From positions 124,001 to 188,000 of the forward strand of contig JADKDU010000004.1 in the NCBI GenBank assembly GCA_016714495.1: 64,000 nt of DNA, given 5' to 3'. Shown here one piece after another: positions 25,269 through 33,434 of the stretch (positions are counted from its first letter, which is position 1; the number at the start of each line of letters is the position of its first letter). Made by a program: the position numbers and the translations under genes. The notes below the pieces were generated by a model that saw only the letters and a list, made by a program, of their open reading frames with translations, searched no databases and had not been told where the DNA came from. The DNA comes from Hyphomonadaceae bacterium (lineage in GTDB: Bacteria > Pseudomonadota > Alphaproteobacteria > Caulobacterales > Hyphomonadaceae).

Positions 25269-25424
25269 GGGCGGCATCCTTCAAAAAGCTGCGGTCGGGC
25301 GGGCGAGCAGAGCCTCGGTAAGCATAACGCGCGGACCGGTCCCAAAGACCCCGACTCTCGACGCTTTTCAAGTTGTTTTTATTGAGGATTTTTGCGAATG
25401 CGAGGACGTCGCGTTCGCACGGAT

Positions 25425-25631
25425 CTATTCTGCGGCGACAACGATCCGCTGGGACGAACAAACGTCGTCCTGAGCCTGTTCGCGGATCATCCCGCAGACA
25501 GTTTCGCAGCATTTTCCGCAGTTTATCGTCGTGGAATGGTGCCGGTGAACCTGCGCAGGGGAGCGCGCGCCCGCCGCAATCGCGTCGTTCACTTTCGCCG
25601 TATTGAGACCCCGACACACGCAGATGATCAT
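25425..25631 (-). CDS. bfd: Bacterioferritin-associated ferredoxin
   Basis: ATG 25631 gives 68 residues. Four cysteines follow the Bfd pattern, CVC near residue 5 and CGKCC near residue 38, binding a [2Fe-2S] cluster. Bfd reduces the iron core of Bfr for mobilisation. The frame extends upstream to 25706, but that part is basic and not conserved. It lies 156 bases upstream of bfr on the same strand. A Fur-like palindrome overlaps the start codon, consistent with iron repression. Confidence 0.88.
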   Translation of the reverse strand: MIICVCRGLNTAKVNDAIAAGARSPAQVHRHHSTTINCGKCCETVCGMIREQAQDDVCSSQRIVVAAE

Positions 25632-25667
25632 GAGAACGATTTGCAGCGATTTGCGATTGATTGTCAA
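25631..25667 (-). promoter_or_regulatory. bfd: bfd promoter region with Fur-like box
   Basis: On the reverse strand TGCAAATCGTTCTCA (25645 to 25631) matches the 7-1-7 Fur consensus TGATAATNATTATCA at 10 of 14 defined positions and ends on the A of the bfd ATG. A consensus -35 box TTGACA lies upstream (25667-25662), and GCAAAT 17 bases further could serve as -10. Transcription would then begin at or a few bases from the ATG, so the mRNA may be nearly leaderless. Assignment is by eye. Confidence 0.45.
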
Positions 25668-25801
25668 TCGCCTTGCAACAGGCATGCCGGCGACGCGGCG
25701 CCGCACCCCGAGAAGTTACGCGAATAGCCCTTTTTCCGGCCGGCAAGGCGTCCGAACGATCCAGCAGTTCGGGCGTTCGTTTCCTCGAAAGGAGCGCCCT
25801 A

Positions 25802-25954
25802 ATGATCCGCAAACCCGCCGTCGGCGGCTATCGCCTCTACTCCCGCAAAAAAGACCCCAAGACCGGCAAGCGCCGCAACCTCGGCACCTTCAAGTCGAAG
25901 GCGGCCGCCCAGCAGTACGAGCGCGAAGTTCAGTACTTCAAGCGGGTAGGCTGA
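25802..25954 (+). CDS. Small conserved basic protein (about 50 residues)
   Basis: ATG 25802 follows AAAGGAG by seven bases. The product contains YRLYSRKKDPKTGKRRNLG then FKSKAAAQQYEREVQYFKR, a pattern I have seen in short proteobacterial hypothetical proteins. The lysine/arginine-rich first half might bind nucleic acid. The longer frame from 25661 overlaps the bfd promoter and is unlikely. The KTSC gene starts one base after its stop. Confidence 0.65.
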   Translation: MIRKPAVGGYRLYSRKKDPKTGKRRNLGTFKSKAAAQQYEREVQYFKRVG

Positions 25955-25955
25955 C

Positions 25956-26153
25956 ATGCCTTCGGCTGCTGTCGAATGGGTCAATTGGCACGGCGGCGCC
26001 TTTTCGATGAAATATCGCGACGGCGACGCGTACGACTATTTCGATGTGCCCGAGGAGGTCTGGCCCCAGTACCGGCAGGCGGACTCGAAAGGCCAGTTCA
26101 TCAACTGGGTCATCAAGCCCAATTACCGTTATAGCAAGCGCATCCACCACTGA
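25956..26153 (+). CDS. KTSC-domain small protein
   Basis: A 65-residue protein matching the KTSC fold over most of its length: FSMKYRDGDAYDYFDVPEEVW and the ending NYRYSKRIHH. KTSC domains occur alone or next to lysyl-tRNA synthetases, and here the class I lysS gene follows by 61 bases. The domain has no proven function, but its recurrence next to lysS is notable. Confidence 0.75.
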   Translation: MPSAAVEWVNWHGGAFSMKYRDGDAYDYFDVPEEVWPQYRQADSKGQFINWVIKPNYRYSKRIHH

Positions 26154-26214
26154 TTTCGGGCTTCCCTTGACCCTGTCCCCCGCGCCCCCTAGGCGGGTCC
26201 GATAGGAGTTCCAG

Positions 26215-27804
26215 ATGCCCACCGCCGACCTCGCTGCAACTGCAAAAGCCTGGCCATTCGAGCAGGCCCGCGAGCTCAGGGCGCGCATCGAGAAGCTGGA
26301 AATGGCGGGCAGGGCGAAGGACGCGCCGGTCGTCTTCGAAACCGGGTACGGCCCCTCGGGCCTGCCACACATCGGCACGTTCGGCGAAGTGGTGCGAACC
26401 ACCATGGTCCGTCGCGCCTTCGAGGCGCTCACCGGCGGCGTCTATAAGACCCGCCTTATCTGTGTCTCTGACGACATGGACGGCATGCGGAAGATTCCGG
26501 ACACGGTGCCGAACCCGGAGAAGTTGCAGGCCTTCCTGCAGAAGCCACTCACCTCCGTGCCTGATCCCTTCGGCACGCACGAGAGCTATGGAGCCCACAT
26601 GAACGCGCGCCTGCGCGCCTTCCTCGACAGTTTCGGCTTCGAATACGAATTCGCCTCGGCCACCGAACTGTACAAGTCGGGCCGGTTCGACGCGATGCTG
26701 CTGCGCGCCGCAGAGAAGTACGATGACATCATGAAAGTGATGTTGCCGACGCTGGGCGACGAGCGCCGCGAAACTTATTCGCCCTTCCTGCCGATCTCAC
26801 CGACGACGGGCCGCGTGCTCTACGTGCCCATGAAGGCCGTCGATGCGAAAGCCGGTACGATCACCTTCGTGGACGAGAATGCCGAAGATACAACGCTTCC
26901 CGTCACTGGCGGCCGTGTGAAGCTCCAGTGGAAGCCGGATTTTGGCATGCGTTGGGCCGCCCTCGGCGTCGATTTCGAGATGTTCGGCAAGGACCATCAG
27001 GCCAACGCGCCGATCTATTCCAAGATCTGCCGCATCCTCGGCGTCGAGCCGCCGCACCAGTTCGTCTACGAACTCTTCCTCGACGAAAAAGGCGAGAAGA
27101 TCTCCAAGACCAAAGGCAATGGCATCTCGGTCGAGCAGTGGCTGAAATACGCCCCCGCCGAGAGCCTCTCGCTCTACCAGTGGCAGAAGCCAAAGACCGC
27201 AAAGAAGCTTTACTTCGACGTGATCCCGAAAGCCGTCGACGAATACCTCACCTTCTTGGACGCCTACGCGAAGCAGACGCCCGAGCAGCAGCTCGAAAAT
27301 CCCGCCTGGCACATCCATGGCGGCAAGCCCCCGGCGAAATCCTCGCCGGTCTCCTTCGCCATGCTGCTGAACCTCGTCTCGGCCGCCAACGCTTCGAACA
27401 AGGACGTGCTCTGGGGCTTCATCAAGCGCGAAGCGCCGAACGCTACGCCGGAAACCGATCCGTTGCTCGATCATCTCGTCGGCTACGCGCTCAAATACTA
27501 TGCCGACTTCGTCGCTCCGACGAAGAAATATCGCTGCGCCGATGCGAAAGAGCGTGCCGCGCTCGAGGATCTCGCTTCACGCCTCGAGAAGTGGGGCGGC
27601 GCACTTGATGGTGAGACACTGCAGACCATGGTCTTCGCGGTCGGCACAGAGCATGCGTTCGAACCGCTCCGCACCTGGTTCACCGCCATCTACGAAGTCT
27701 GCCTTGGCCAAAGCCAGGGACCGCGCTTCGGCGGCTTCATCGCGCTCTACGGCGTCAAGGAAAGCGCCAAGCTGATCCGGGACTCGCTCGCCCGCGGTCA
27801 GTGA
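26215..27804 (+). CDS. lysS: Lysine--tRNA ligase, class I
   Basis: The 529-residue enzyme is of the archaeal/alphaproteobacterial class I type, not the common class II LysRS. HIGT at residues 52-55 is the HIGH motif and KISKTKGN at 295-302 is the KMSKS motif. It charges tRNA-Lys. Start ATG 26215 follows GATAGGAGTTCCAG. It overlaps by a few bases with the convergent membrane-protein gene. Confidence 0.95.
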   Translation: MPTADLAATAKAWPFEQARELRARIEKLEMAGRAKDAPVVFETGYGPSGLPHIGTFGEVVRTTMVRRAFEALTGGVYKTRLICVSDDMDGMRKIPDTVPNPEKLQAFLQKPLTSVPDPFGTHESYGAHMNARLRAFLDSFGFEYEFASATELYKSGRFDAMLLRAAEKYDDIMKVMLPTLGDERRETYSPFLPISPTTGRVLYVPMKAVDAKAGTITFVDENAEDTTLPVTGGRVKLQWKPDFGMRWAALGVDFEMFGKDHQANAPIYSKICRILGVEPPHQFVYELFLDEKGEKISKTKGNGISVEQWLKYAPAESLSLYQWQKPKTAKKLYFDVIPKAVDEYLTFLDAYAKQTPEQQLENPAWHIHGGKPPAKSSPVSFAMLLNLVSAANASNKDVLWGFIKREAPNATPETDPLLDHLVGYALKYYADFVAPTKKYRCADAKERAALEDLASRLEKWGGALDGETLQTMVFAVGTEHAFEPLRTWFTAIYEVCLGQSQGPRFGGFIALYGVKESAKLIRDSLARGQ

Positions 27805-28211
27805 AACGCCAACACGGCGAAAACGATCGTCAGTACATAGCAAAGCGTCGCCAGCGGCCCCAAGCTCAGCAATAGACGCGCCACTTTCGGGTCACGCCGA
27901 GCCCGCTGATAGACCATCAGCGTGGACACCGTCGCGAATGTCACCGCGACGGCAAAGCCTATCTTCATCCAGAACATTGCACCCATAGCCGCGCCGAAGT
28001 CCGATGAGATCATCAACCCAATACCGGTCGGCCACATCAGAACCAGCCCCGACATCGACAGATGCGTCAGAGCCGGCCCGATCCCACGGATGGGCCCGCC
28101 CTTTGCCTTCTGCGCCGGCGAGGCGAGCGCGAGCACAACCGTGCCGCCCAGGCCGCCGGTCACGCCCAGCATCAGTCCGAGAAAATGAAAGATCAGCAGA
28201 ATATCCGTCAT
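27798..28211 (-). CDS. Four-helix membrane protein of unknown function
   Basis: From ATG 28211 the product is 137 residues with four hydrophobic segments, the first LIFHFLGLMLGVTGG and the last near the C-terminus (LATLCYVLTIVFAVLAF). The layout resembles small DUF2269/CopD-like membrane proteins, but I cannot assign a family. The frame continues to a TTG at 28247 without a binding site. It converges with lysS (7-base overlap). Confidence 0.6.
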   Translation of the reverse strand: MTDILLIFHFLGLMLGVTGGLGGTVVLALASPAQKAKGGPIRGIGPALTHLSMSGLVLMWPTGIGLMISSDFGAAMGAMFWMKIGFAVAVTFATVSTLMVYQRARRDPKVARLLLSLGPLATLCYVLTIVFAVLAFH

Positions 28212-28253
28212 CCTTCGCGGCTTAAGGTGAGCCGCGAGGCGGGGCAATCTGTG

Positions 28254-28691
28254 TCAGGTCTGCATCGGGCAGCGCACCAGTTCCTCGGGGTCCGAGTCGC
28301 TGATCCGCACCCGCATTTCAAGGCGGCTGGGCTTCACGCGGAAGAATAGCACGTCGTCGCTCTCGCGCCCGCCCGCCAAGCAGCGCGCATCCGCCCGCCA
28401 GACCTCGGCGTCTGTCGTTTCCTCGGTCTGCCGCACCTGATTGAACACGCAGAAGCGCTGTTTCCGCACGCCCATGCGATGGCTTTCGATGGTCCAGACC
28501 TTCCGGGCGTCGCTGCAATCGTCGACCTGAGCCGCCCACTCGCCTGCATAGGAACGGTTGTCGATCGGATCGCCGGGTAAACGTTCCGGCGTTTCGGACG
28601 AAGGTGCAGCGGATGACGCCGTCTCGTCGCCCTCGGGCGCGCCGCAGGCGGCCGCCAATGCGAGCACCGCAACACAAGCAAGACGACGCAC
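28254..28691 (-). CDS. Hypothetical lipoprotein
   Basis: GTG 28691, eight bases after GGGAG, gives 145 residues: MRRLACVAVLALAAAC with a lipobox at the second cysteine, then a Ser/Glu-rich linker and a small domain with four further cysteines (DCSDARKVW, QRFCVFNQVR, ARCLAGG, RCPM). An alternative GTG at 28718 lengthens it by nine residues. No family recognised. Confidence 0.6.
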   Translation of the reverse strand: MRRLACVAVLALAAACGAPEGDETASSAAPSSETPERLPGDPIDNRSYAGEWAAQVDDCSDARKVWTIESHRMGVRKQRFCVFNQVRQTEETTDAEVWRADARCLAGGRESDDVLFFRVKPSRLEMRVRISDSDPEELVRCPMQT

Positions 28692-28794
28692 GACAGCTGC
28701 TCCCTGAATTGCCGCCACTTAGCGCCTGAGTTTGGGGCGTTGCGCAAGTGCTAAGCGCGGCGCACCATGACATTTCCGACTCGTAAGGAATAAG

Positions 28795-29580
28795 ATGCGC
28801 GGTTCTCTGGCCGCTATCGCACGTTTGTCAGCGGCTGCCGCCACCGTATTGGCGCTCGTGCTTCCGGCGTCCGCCGATCCCACGTCAATCGAACTCGCGG
28901 CGAAGTTCGCGCGTGGCGAGTATATGGCCGCCGCCAGCGAAGCCGAGACGGCCGCCGGCGCGGACGATCTCGCCTTTGCCGCCCGCGCGCTGCTCGCTTT
29001 CTGCATGACAGGCGAGCAGGAACCCGATGCCGCCATCATTGACCGCGCCTCGCGGGATGCCGAAGCCGCCCTGACGCTTGAGCCTGACCACGGCGAGGGC
29101 CGGCTCCAGCTTGCCATCGCACTCTCGCTGAAAAGCCGGCCCATGGACGCAATGACCGCGTGGAGCGCGGGATATGGGGAGAAGGGCCGCAAGCTGGCGG
29201 AAGACGTGCTAGCGGCGGATCCCACAAACTTCTACGCTCACGGCTTCCTTGCAGTCTGGAATATAGAAGTTGAGCAGCGCGGCGGGGGCTTCGGCGCGTG
29301 GGTCATGGGCGCGAGCCTCGACAAGGCGCGCAGCCACTATGCGATAGCGATTCAGCTTGCTCCCGATGATGTCGGCATCCACTGGCAATACGCCCGCGCG
29401 CTGGTTGCGCTCGGCGCAAAGGCGCATGCGACGGAAGCCATGCAGGCTTTGACGCGCGCCATGTCGGCCGTCGCCCAAGACCATGTCGAGCAGGTGATGC
29501 AGGCGCGGGCGATCCGTCTCGTGGAGGCGCTGAAAGGCGACAAAGCCGCCGCGGAGAAACTCGCGCAGGTGATGCTGTGA
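28795..29580 (+). CDS. Secreted TPR-like protein
   Basis: The 261-residue protein has a signal peptide ending near ASA (about residue 25). The rest is alpha-helical with alanine-rich repeats that resemble tetratricopeptide units, for example AALTLEPDHGEGRLQLAIAL and YAIAIQLAPDDVGIHWQYA. TPR scaffolds mediate protein contacts; partners unknown. The next gene starts within its stop codon (GTGA overlap), suggesting coupling. Confidence 0.65.
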   Translation: MRGSLAAIARLSAAAATVLALVLPASADPTSIELAAKFARGEYMAAASEAETAAGADDLAFAARALLAFCMTGEQEPDAAIIDRASRDAEAALTLEPDHGEGRLQLAIALSLKSRPMDAMTAWSAGYGEKGRKLAEDVLAADPTNFYAHGFLAVWNIEVEQRGGGFGAWVMGASLDKARSHYAIAIQLAPDDVGIHWQYARALVALGAKAHATEAMQALTRAMSAVAQDHVEQVMQARAIRLVEALKGDKAAAEKLAQVML

Positions 29581-29849
29581 GCCGCCCGGAACTGAAACAG
29601 GCAAAGGCGGCGTTCGACCAGGTGCGCGCCATCCTGCACGGCGAATGGTACCCGATCGGCTGCGGCGTGCCGGCCGACGAATATGACAGCTACGCCTGGC
29701 CGGTGCTTGCCATGCTTCAGCGCAAGGCGGATCGCGACGAGGTGGAAACCTACCTGCGCTGGGCGGCGGACGAGGCGATGAGCTCGCCCGTGCCGCAGAA
29801 ACGTCTCGCCTCGGTGCTCGACAAGCTGTTGACGCTCGACGTTCAGTAA
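29577..29849 (+). CDS. Hypothetical 90-residue cytoplasmic protein
   Basis: A GTG start overlaps the stop of the TPR-like gene by four bases. The product is small and acidic/helical, with EWYPIGCGVPADEYDSYAWP in the middle. I do not recognise a family. Its translational coupling with a secreted protein is the main contextual clue. Confidence 0.6.
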   Translation: MSRPELKQAKAAFDQVRAILHGEWYPIGCGVPADEYDSYAWPVLAMLQRKADRDEVETYLRWAADEAMSSPVPQKRLASVLDKLLTLDVQ

Positions 29850-29901
29850 GAAAACTCCCCCGGCCGAAACCGGCGGAGCAAGTTCGCGAGAGTTCGTAAG
29901 A

Positions 29902-30294
29902 TCACGCTGTCGCACCTGCACGGCGCAGGCCAACGATCTGCAATTGCGCAAACACGCCGACGATCGCCGCCTGTTTGACGACGAACACCTGCCCCAGAAG
30001 GCTCGGCGCGAATGCTGGTCCAAAAGCGGCGAACAGGCTGCCTGCGACCCAGGCTAAGTGCGTCACGATGACCGCCACGATCAGCGACCCCGGCGCACGG
30101 CCCGCGCGCACCATCATCGCCAGCAGCGTCACGAAAGTGATCGAAGCGACACCCGCCCAGAACAATAGTGCGGAGGGCAGACCGAGCAGGTCATACGTGA
30201 AGTCCGCGCCGGCGATCATGGCAAGGCTGGCTGCGCCGCTGACGACAGCGTCAGCCAGCAGAGCTTTGCGGAGGCAGGAGGAGAGGGCGGTCAT
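29902..30294 (-). CDS. Four-helix membrane protein of unknown function
   Basis: ATG 30294, six bases after AGGAG, gives 130 residues with four predicted helices, beginning LRKALLADAVVSGAASLAMI and ending with a basic tail. It resembles small uncharacterised membrane proteins often found near XRE regulators. It is divergent from the broken regulator gene at 30408, whose product may have controlled it; that is inference. Confidence 0.6.
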   Translation of the reverse strand: MTALSSCLRKALLADAVVSGAASLAMIAGADFTYDLLGLPSALLFWAGVASITFVTLLAMMVRAGRAPGSLIVAVIVTHLAWVAGSLFAAFGPAFAPSLLGQVFVVKQAAIVGVFAQLQIVGLRRAGATA

Positions 30295-30407
30295 GGGCAG
30301 CTCCTGTGTTTGCCGTTTCAGTACGGCCAACATGGCGAGGCCCGCGCCGGCAGGCGATTGCGCCGGAGGTAATGGAAGCGCAGATCGTGTGCGGCTATCG
30401 TTCGGGC

Positions 30408-31223
30408 ATGATGAAACAGCAGACGTCCGAACGACCGGCCAAGGTCAGCGACCTGATCAAGGAATGGCGCACCCGCCGCCGCCTCAGCCAGCTCGATCTG
30501 GCGCTCGAGGCTGGCGTGTCACAGCGTCATCTCAGCTTTGTCGAAAGCGGCCGCTCCGCGCCTTCACGTGACATGGTCGAAACCCTGTCCGAGCATCTCG
30601 GCCTGCCTTTGCGCGAGCGAAATGTGCTGCTGCTCTCCGCCGGCTTCGCGCCAGCTTTCGCCGAACGAAAGCTCACCGATCCCTCGATGAGCGCCGCCCG
30701 CGCCGCGGTTGAGCTGGTGCTCAAGGGCTAAGAACCCAATCCGGCGATTACCATCGACCGTTACTGGACTCTTGTGATGGCGAATGCAGCGGTAGCGCCG
30801 CTTCTAGGCCTCGTCAGCGACACGAGCCTGCTGAAAGGTAGTGTCAATGTGCTGCACATCTCCCTGCATCCCGGCGGCCTTGCGCCATTCATCGCCAATC
30901 TCGCGCGCTGGAAGTCGCACGTGCTCTGGCGATTGAACGAGCAGATCAACGTAACCTGCGATCCGAGGCTTATCGATCTCGAACGCGAACTCGCCACCTA
31001 TCCCGCGCCGCCAGCTCCGAAGGGAAGGGCATGGGAAGAAGCCGACGCAATCGCTTGCCGTTCGAACTGAAGCTAGGCGATCAGCTCCTGTCCTTTATCA
31101 CGACCACGACAGTCTTCGGCGCGCCCGCGGATGTCACTTTATCGGAGCTGGCTGTCGAAGCCTTCTTCCAACGCGGAAACTGCTGCGGTCATGCAGGCGA
31201 TGGCGAAGACGCGGCAGAACTAG
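30408..31223 (+). pseudogene. XRE-family regulator with MmyB-like ligand domain, disrupted
   Basis: The N-terminal helix-turn-helix is intact (LSQLDLALEAGVSQRHLSF, FVESGRSAPSRDMVETLSEH). The frame then hits TAA at 30729-30731, and in the same frame immediately continues with EPNPAITIDRYWTLVMANAA, a normal MmyB-like ligand-binding domain. Near 31050 one missing base moves the reading to LPFELKLGDQLLSFI and another near 31165 to NAETAAVMQAMAK and TAG at 31221-31223. So one nonsense codon and two one-base shifts break an otherwise complete about 270-residue regulator. Confidence 0.75.
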
Positions 31224-31224
31224 A

Positions 31225-31842
31225 CTACTGGCTCGCCCACACGATGCGCGCCATCCAGGCCAGGTCGCCACGCACCAGCTCGCGCGGCGGATAGGCCGGG
31301 TTCAGCGACAGCAGCTCGACCAGCCGCTCGGTCTGCCGCCCGAGAACCTTGGCCAGCACCTCGCCATCTCGCGTGCGCGCCACCACCCTGTCGCCACGGC
31401 GCACAGCCACGCCGGGCGCCACCACGATCCGGTCGCCGTGGCGATAGACTGGCTCCATCGAGTCGCCCGTGATCTCCAGCGCATAGGCCGTCTCGGTCTC
31501 CGGCCCGGGAAAGCGCACATCTTCCCACCCATCGCCCACCGGGAAGCCCGCGTCGTCGAAATACCCGTCGCTGCCCGCCTTCGCGAAGCCGAGCAGGGGC
31601 GTCGTATGTCCCAGCCGTCCCTCGGCCAGCGCTGCAAAATCCTCAGGCGATGTTCCCACCGCATCGAGCGCCTTTATCAGGCTTTCCGTCGACAGCCAGC
31701 GCGGCGATCCATCTGCGCCTGCGCGCTTCGACTTGTTGAACGCCGTTGCATCGAGCCCTGCGCGTTTCGCGAGCCCCGACGCCGACAGCCCGTGCCGCTC
31801 AGCCAGGGCATCGATCGCTTTCCATATGTCTGTATGGCGCAT
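31225..31842 (-). CDS. S24-family repressor (XRE helix-turn-helix plus LexA-like peptidase)
   Basis: A 205-residue protein. Residues 5-60 form a helix-turn-helix (GLSASGLAKRAGLDATAFNK). The C-terminal domain has the nucleophile serine in ITGDSMEP and the general-base lysine in GEVLAKVLGR, as in LexA and phage CI. RecA-stimulated self-cleavage is possible but the cleavage site is not obvious. A perfect operator-like inverted repeat lies 38 bases upstream of its start, consistent with autoregulation. No phage genes are nearby. Confidence 0.85.
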   Translation of the reverse strand: MRHTDIWKAIDALAERHGLSASGLAKRAGLDATAFNKSKRAGADGSPRWLSTESLIKALDAVGTSPEDFAALAEGRLGHTTPLLGFAKAGSDGYFDDAGFPVGDGWEDVRFPGPETETAYALEITGDSMEPVYRHGDRIVVAPGVAVRRGDRVVARTRDGEVLAKVLGRQTERLVELLSLNPAYPPRELVRGDLAWMARIVWASQ

Positions 31843-31879
31843 GGCCAGGACCTTCGCCCGATAGGACGCGAGACCTAGT

Positions 31880-31899
31880 AATAGGAAAATTATCCTATT
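31880..31899. promoter_or_regulatory. Inverted repeat operator upstream of the S24 repressor gene
   Basis: AATAGGAAAATTATCCTATT is a perfect 7-base inverted repeat with a 6-base AT-rich centre. A further half-site ATAGGA occurs at 31861-31866. It is strikingly AT-rich for this genome. Position upstream of the reverse-strand repressor gene suggests autorepression. Confidence 0.6.
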
Positions 31900-32127
31900 T
31901 ACAACCCTGCGGCCGTTCCTTTACGCAAAATCAGAGTAAATCCACAGGCTTCTGGAATTGTGCTCTCACACCCTATGTCCCTGAGGGTACAGCTCTTTTC
32001 TCCTTCATGCGCCGATCATGGCCGGCAAATCGGCCGGTTGAATGCACCCGACAAGTGTCGCAGAAGGTGTGTTCGCTGGGTTCTCCAGCGCATCAAGGCA
32101 CACGGGCCTTTCGGGCTCGCGGAGTAG

Positions 32128-33432
32128 ATGGAACTTCTGATCCTCGTACTGCTGATCCTGCTCAACGGCGTTTTCGCGCTGTCCGAGATGGCGATCGTTT
32201 CTTCCCGTCGCCCGCGGCTCAAGGCCATGGCCGATCGCGGCAATGGCGGCGCGAAGACAGCGCTGCGTCTGATCGACGATCCCTCAAAGCTTCTATCCAC
32301 CGTCCAGATCGGCATTACGGCCATCGGCGTCATCGCCGGCGCCTATAGCGCCACGGCTCTTTCGGATGACCTGACCCCGATCGTCGCCAGCTGGCACCCC
32401 ATGCTGGCCCCACAAGCAGAGCTGATCGCGTTCAGCGTCGTCATCGTGTTCACCACCTTCCTGTCGCTGGTGTTGGGCGAGTTGATTCCCAAACGCATCG
32501 CCTTGGCGGCGCCCGAACCCATGGCTGCGGCGATGGCCCCGGTCATGGCGCTGATCGAAACTGCCGCGTCACCACTCGTCTGGCTGCTTCGCTTCGTCAC
32601 GGAGGGCGTCATCCGTCTTCTCGGCCTACATCGCACCCGGCAGGAGGATGTCACCGAGGAAGAGCTTCAATCCCTGATCGTCGAAGGTGAGAAAGCCGGC
32701 GTCATTGAGGAAGAAGAACGCGACATGATCCAGAGCGTGATGCGTCTCGGCGACCGCTCTGTGAAAGCCATCATGACGCCGCGCACCGAAGTCATATGGC
32801 TCGATCCAGATACGCCCCGCGAAGAACTGCTCCAGGAAATCACTGACAGCGGCCACTCCCGCTTCCCGGTCGCCAATGGCGATGCGGACCAGATAGTCGG
32901 CGTCGTCCAGACCAAGGAGCTGTTCGCCCATCTCGCCCGCACCGGCACGATCGACCTCAAGGCGGTGATGCACCCGCCGATTTTCGTGCCTGAAACGATG
33001 CCGGTTCTGAAAATGCTCGAAGCTATGCGCGGCAATGCCGTCCGCATGGTGATTGTGTCAGACGAATACGGCGGCGTGCTGGGCCTCGTAACGGCGGCTG
33101 ACCTCCTGGAATCCATCGCGGGTGACGCCGCTCTCAGCGAAGATGAAGGCCTTGCCCCGCCAGTCCTGCGTGACGACGGCAGCTGGCTTGTGGACGGCAT
33201 GACGCCCGTGGACGAATTCGAGCAACTGGTTGGCGTGCGCGACCTGGATACCGACGAAGGCTTCTCGACCGTCGCCGGCCTCGTGATGCATCTGCTGCGC
33301 ACGCTTCCCAAGGAAGGCGACAAAGTTGAGCGCGAACCGTTGCAGTTCGAGGTCGTCGATATGGATGGCCGCCGCATCGACAAGGTGTTGGTGCGCAAGG
33401 TCGAACCGGTTGACGATGACCCAAGCGGTTGA
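32128..33432 (+). CDS. CNNM/CorC-type membrane protein (DUF21-CBS-CorC)
   Basis: The 434-residue protein starts with a DUF21 membrane domain (FALSEMAIVSSRRPRL, four helices, residues 1-185), then a pair of CBS domains (IMTPRTEVIWLDPDTP near residue 215 and IFVPETMPVLKML near 290) and a C-terminal CorC_HlyC domain ending near residue 425. Family members export magnesium or affect ion homeostasis, though often labelled hemolysin. The preceding 285 bases hold the S24 operator but no other gene. Confidence 0.88.
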   Translation: MELLILVLLILLNGVFALSEMAIVSSRRPRLKAMADRGNGGAKTALRLIDDPSKLLSTVQIGITAIGVIAGAYSATALSDDLTPIVASWHPMLAPQAELIAFSVVIVFTTFLSLVLGELIPKRIALAAPEPMAAAMAPVMALIETAASPLVWLLRFVTEGVIRLLGLHRTRQEDVTEEELQSLIVEGEKAGVIEEEERDMIQSVMRLGDRSVKAIMTPRTEVIWLDPDTPREELLQEITDSGHSRFPVANGDADQIVGVVQTKELFAHLARTGTIDLKAVMHPPIFVPETMPVLKMLEAMRGNAVRMVIVSDEYGGVLGLVTAADLLESIAGDAALSEDEGLAPPVLRDDGSWLVDGMTPVDEFEQLVGVRDLDTDEGFSTVAGLVMHLLRTLPKEGDKVEREPLQFEVVDMDGRRIDKVLVRKVEPVDDDPSG

Positions 33433-33434
33433 GC

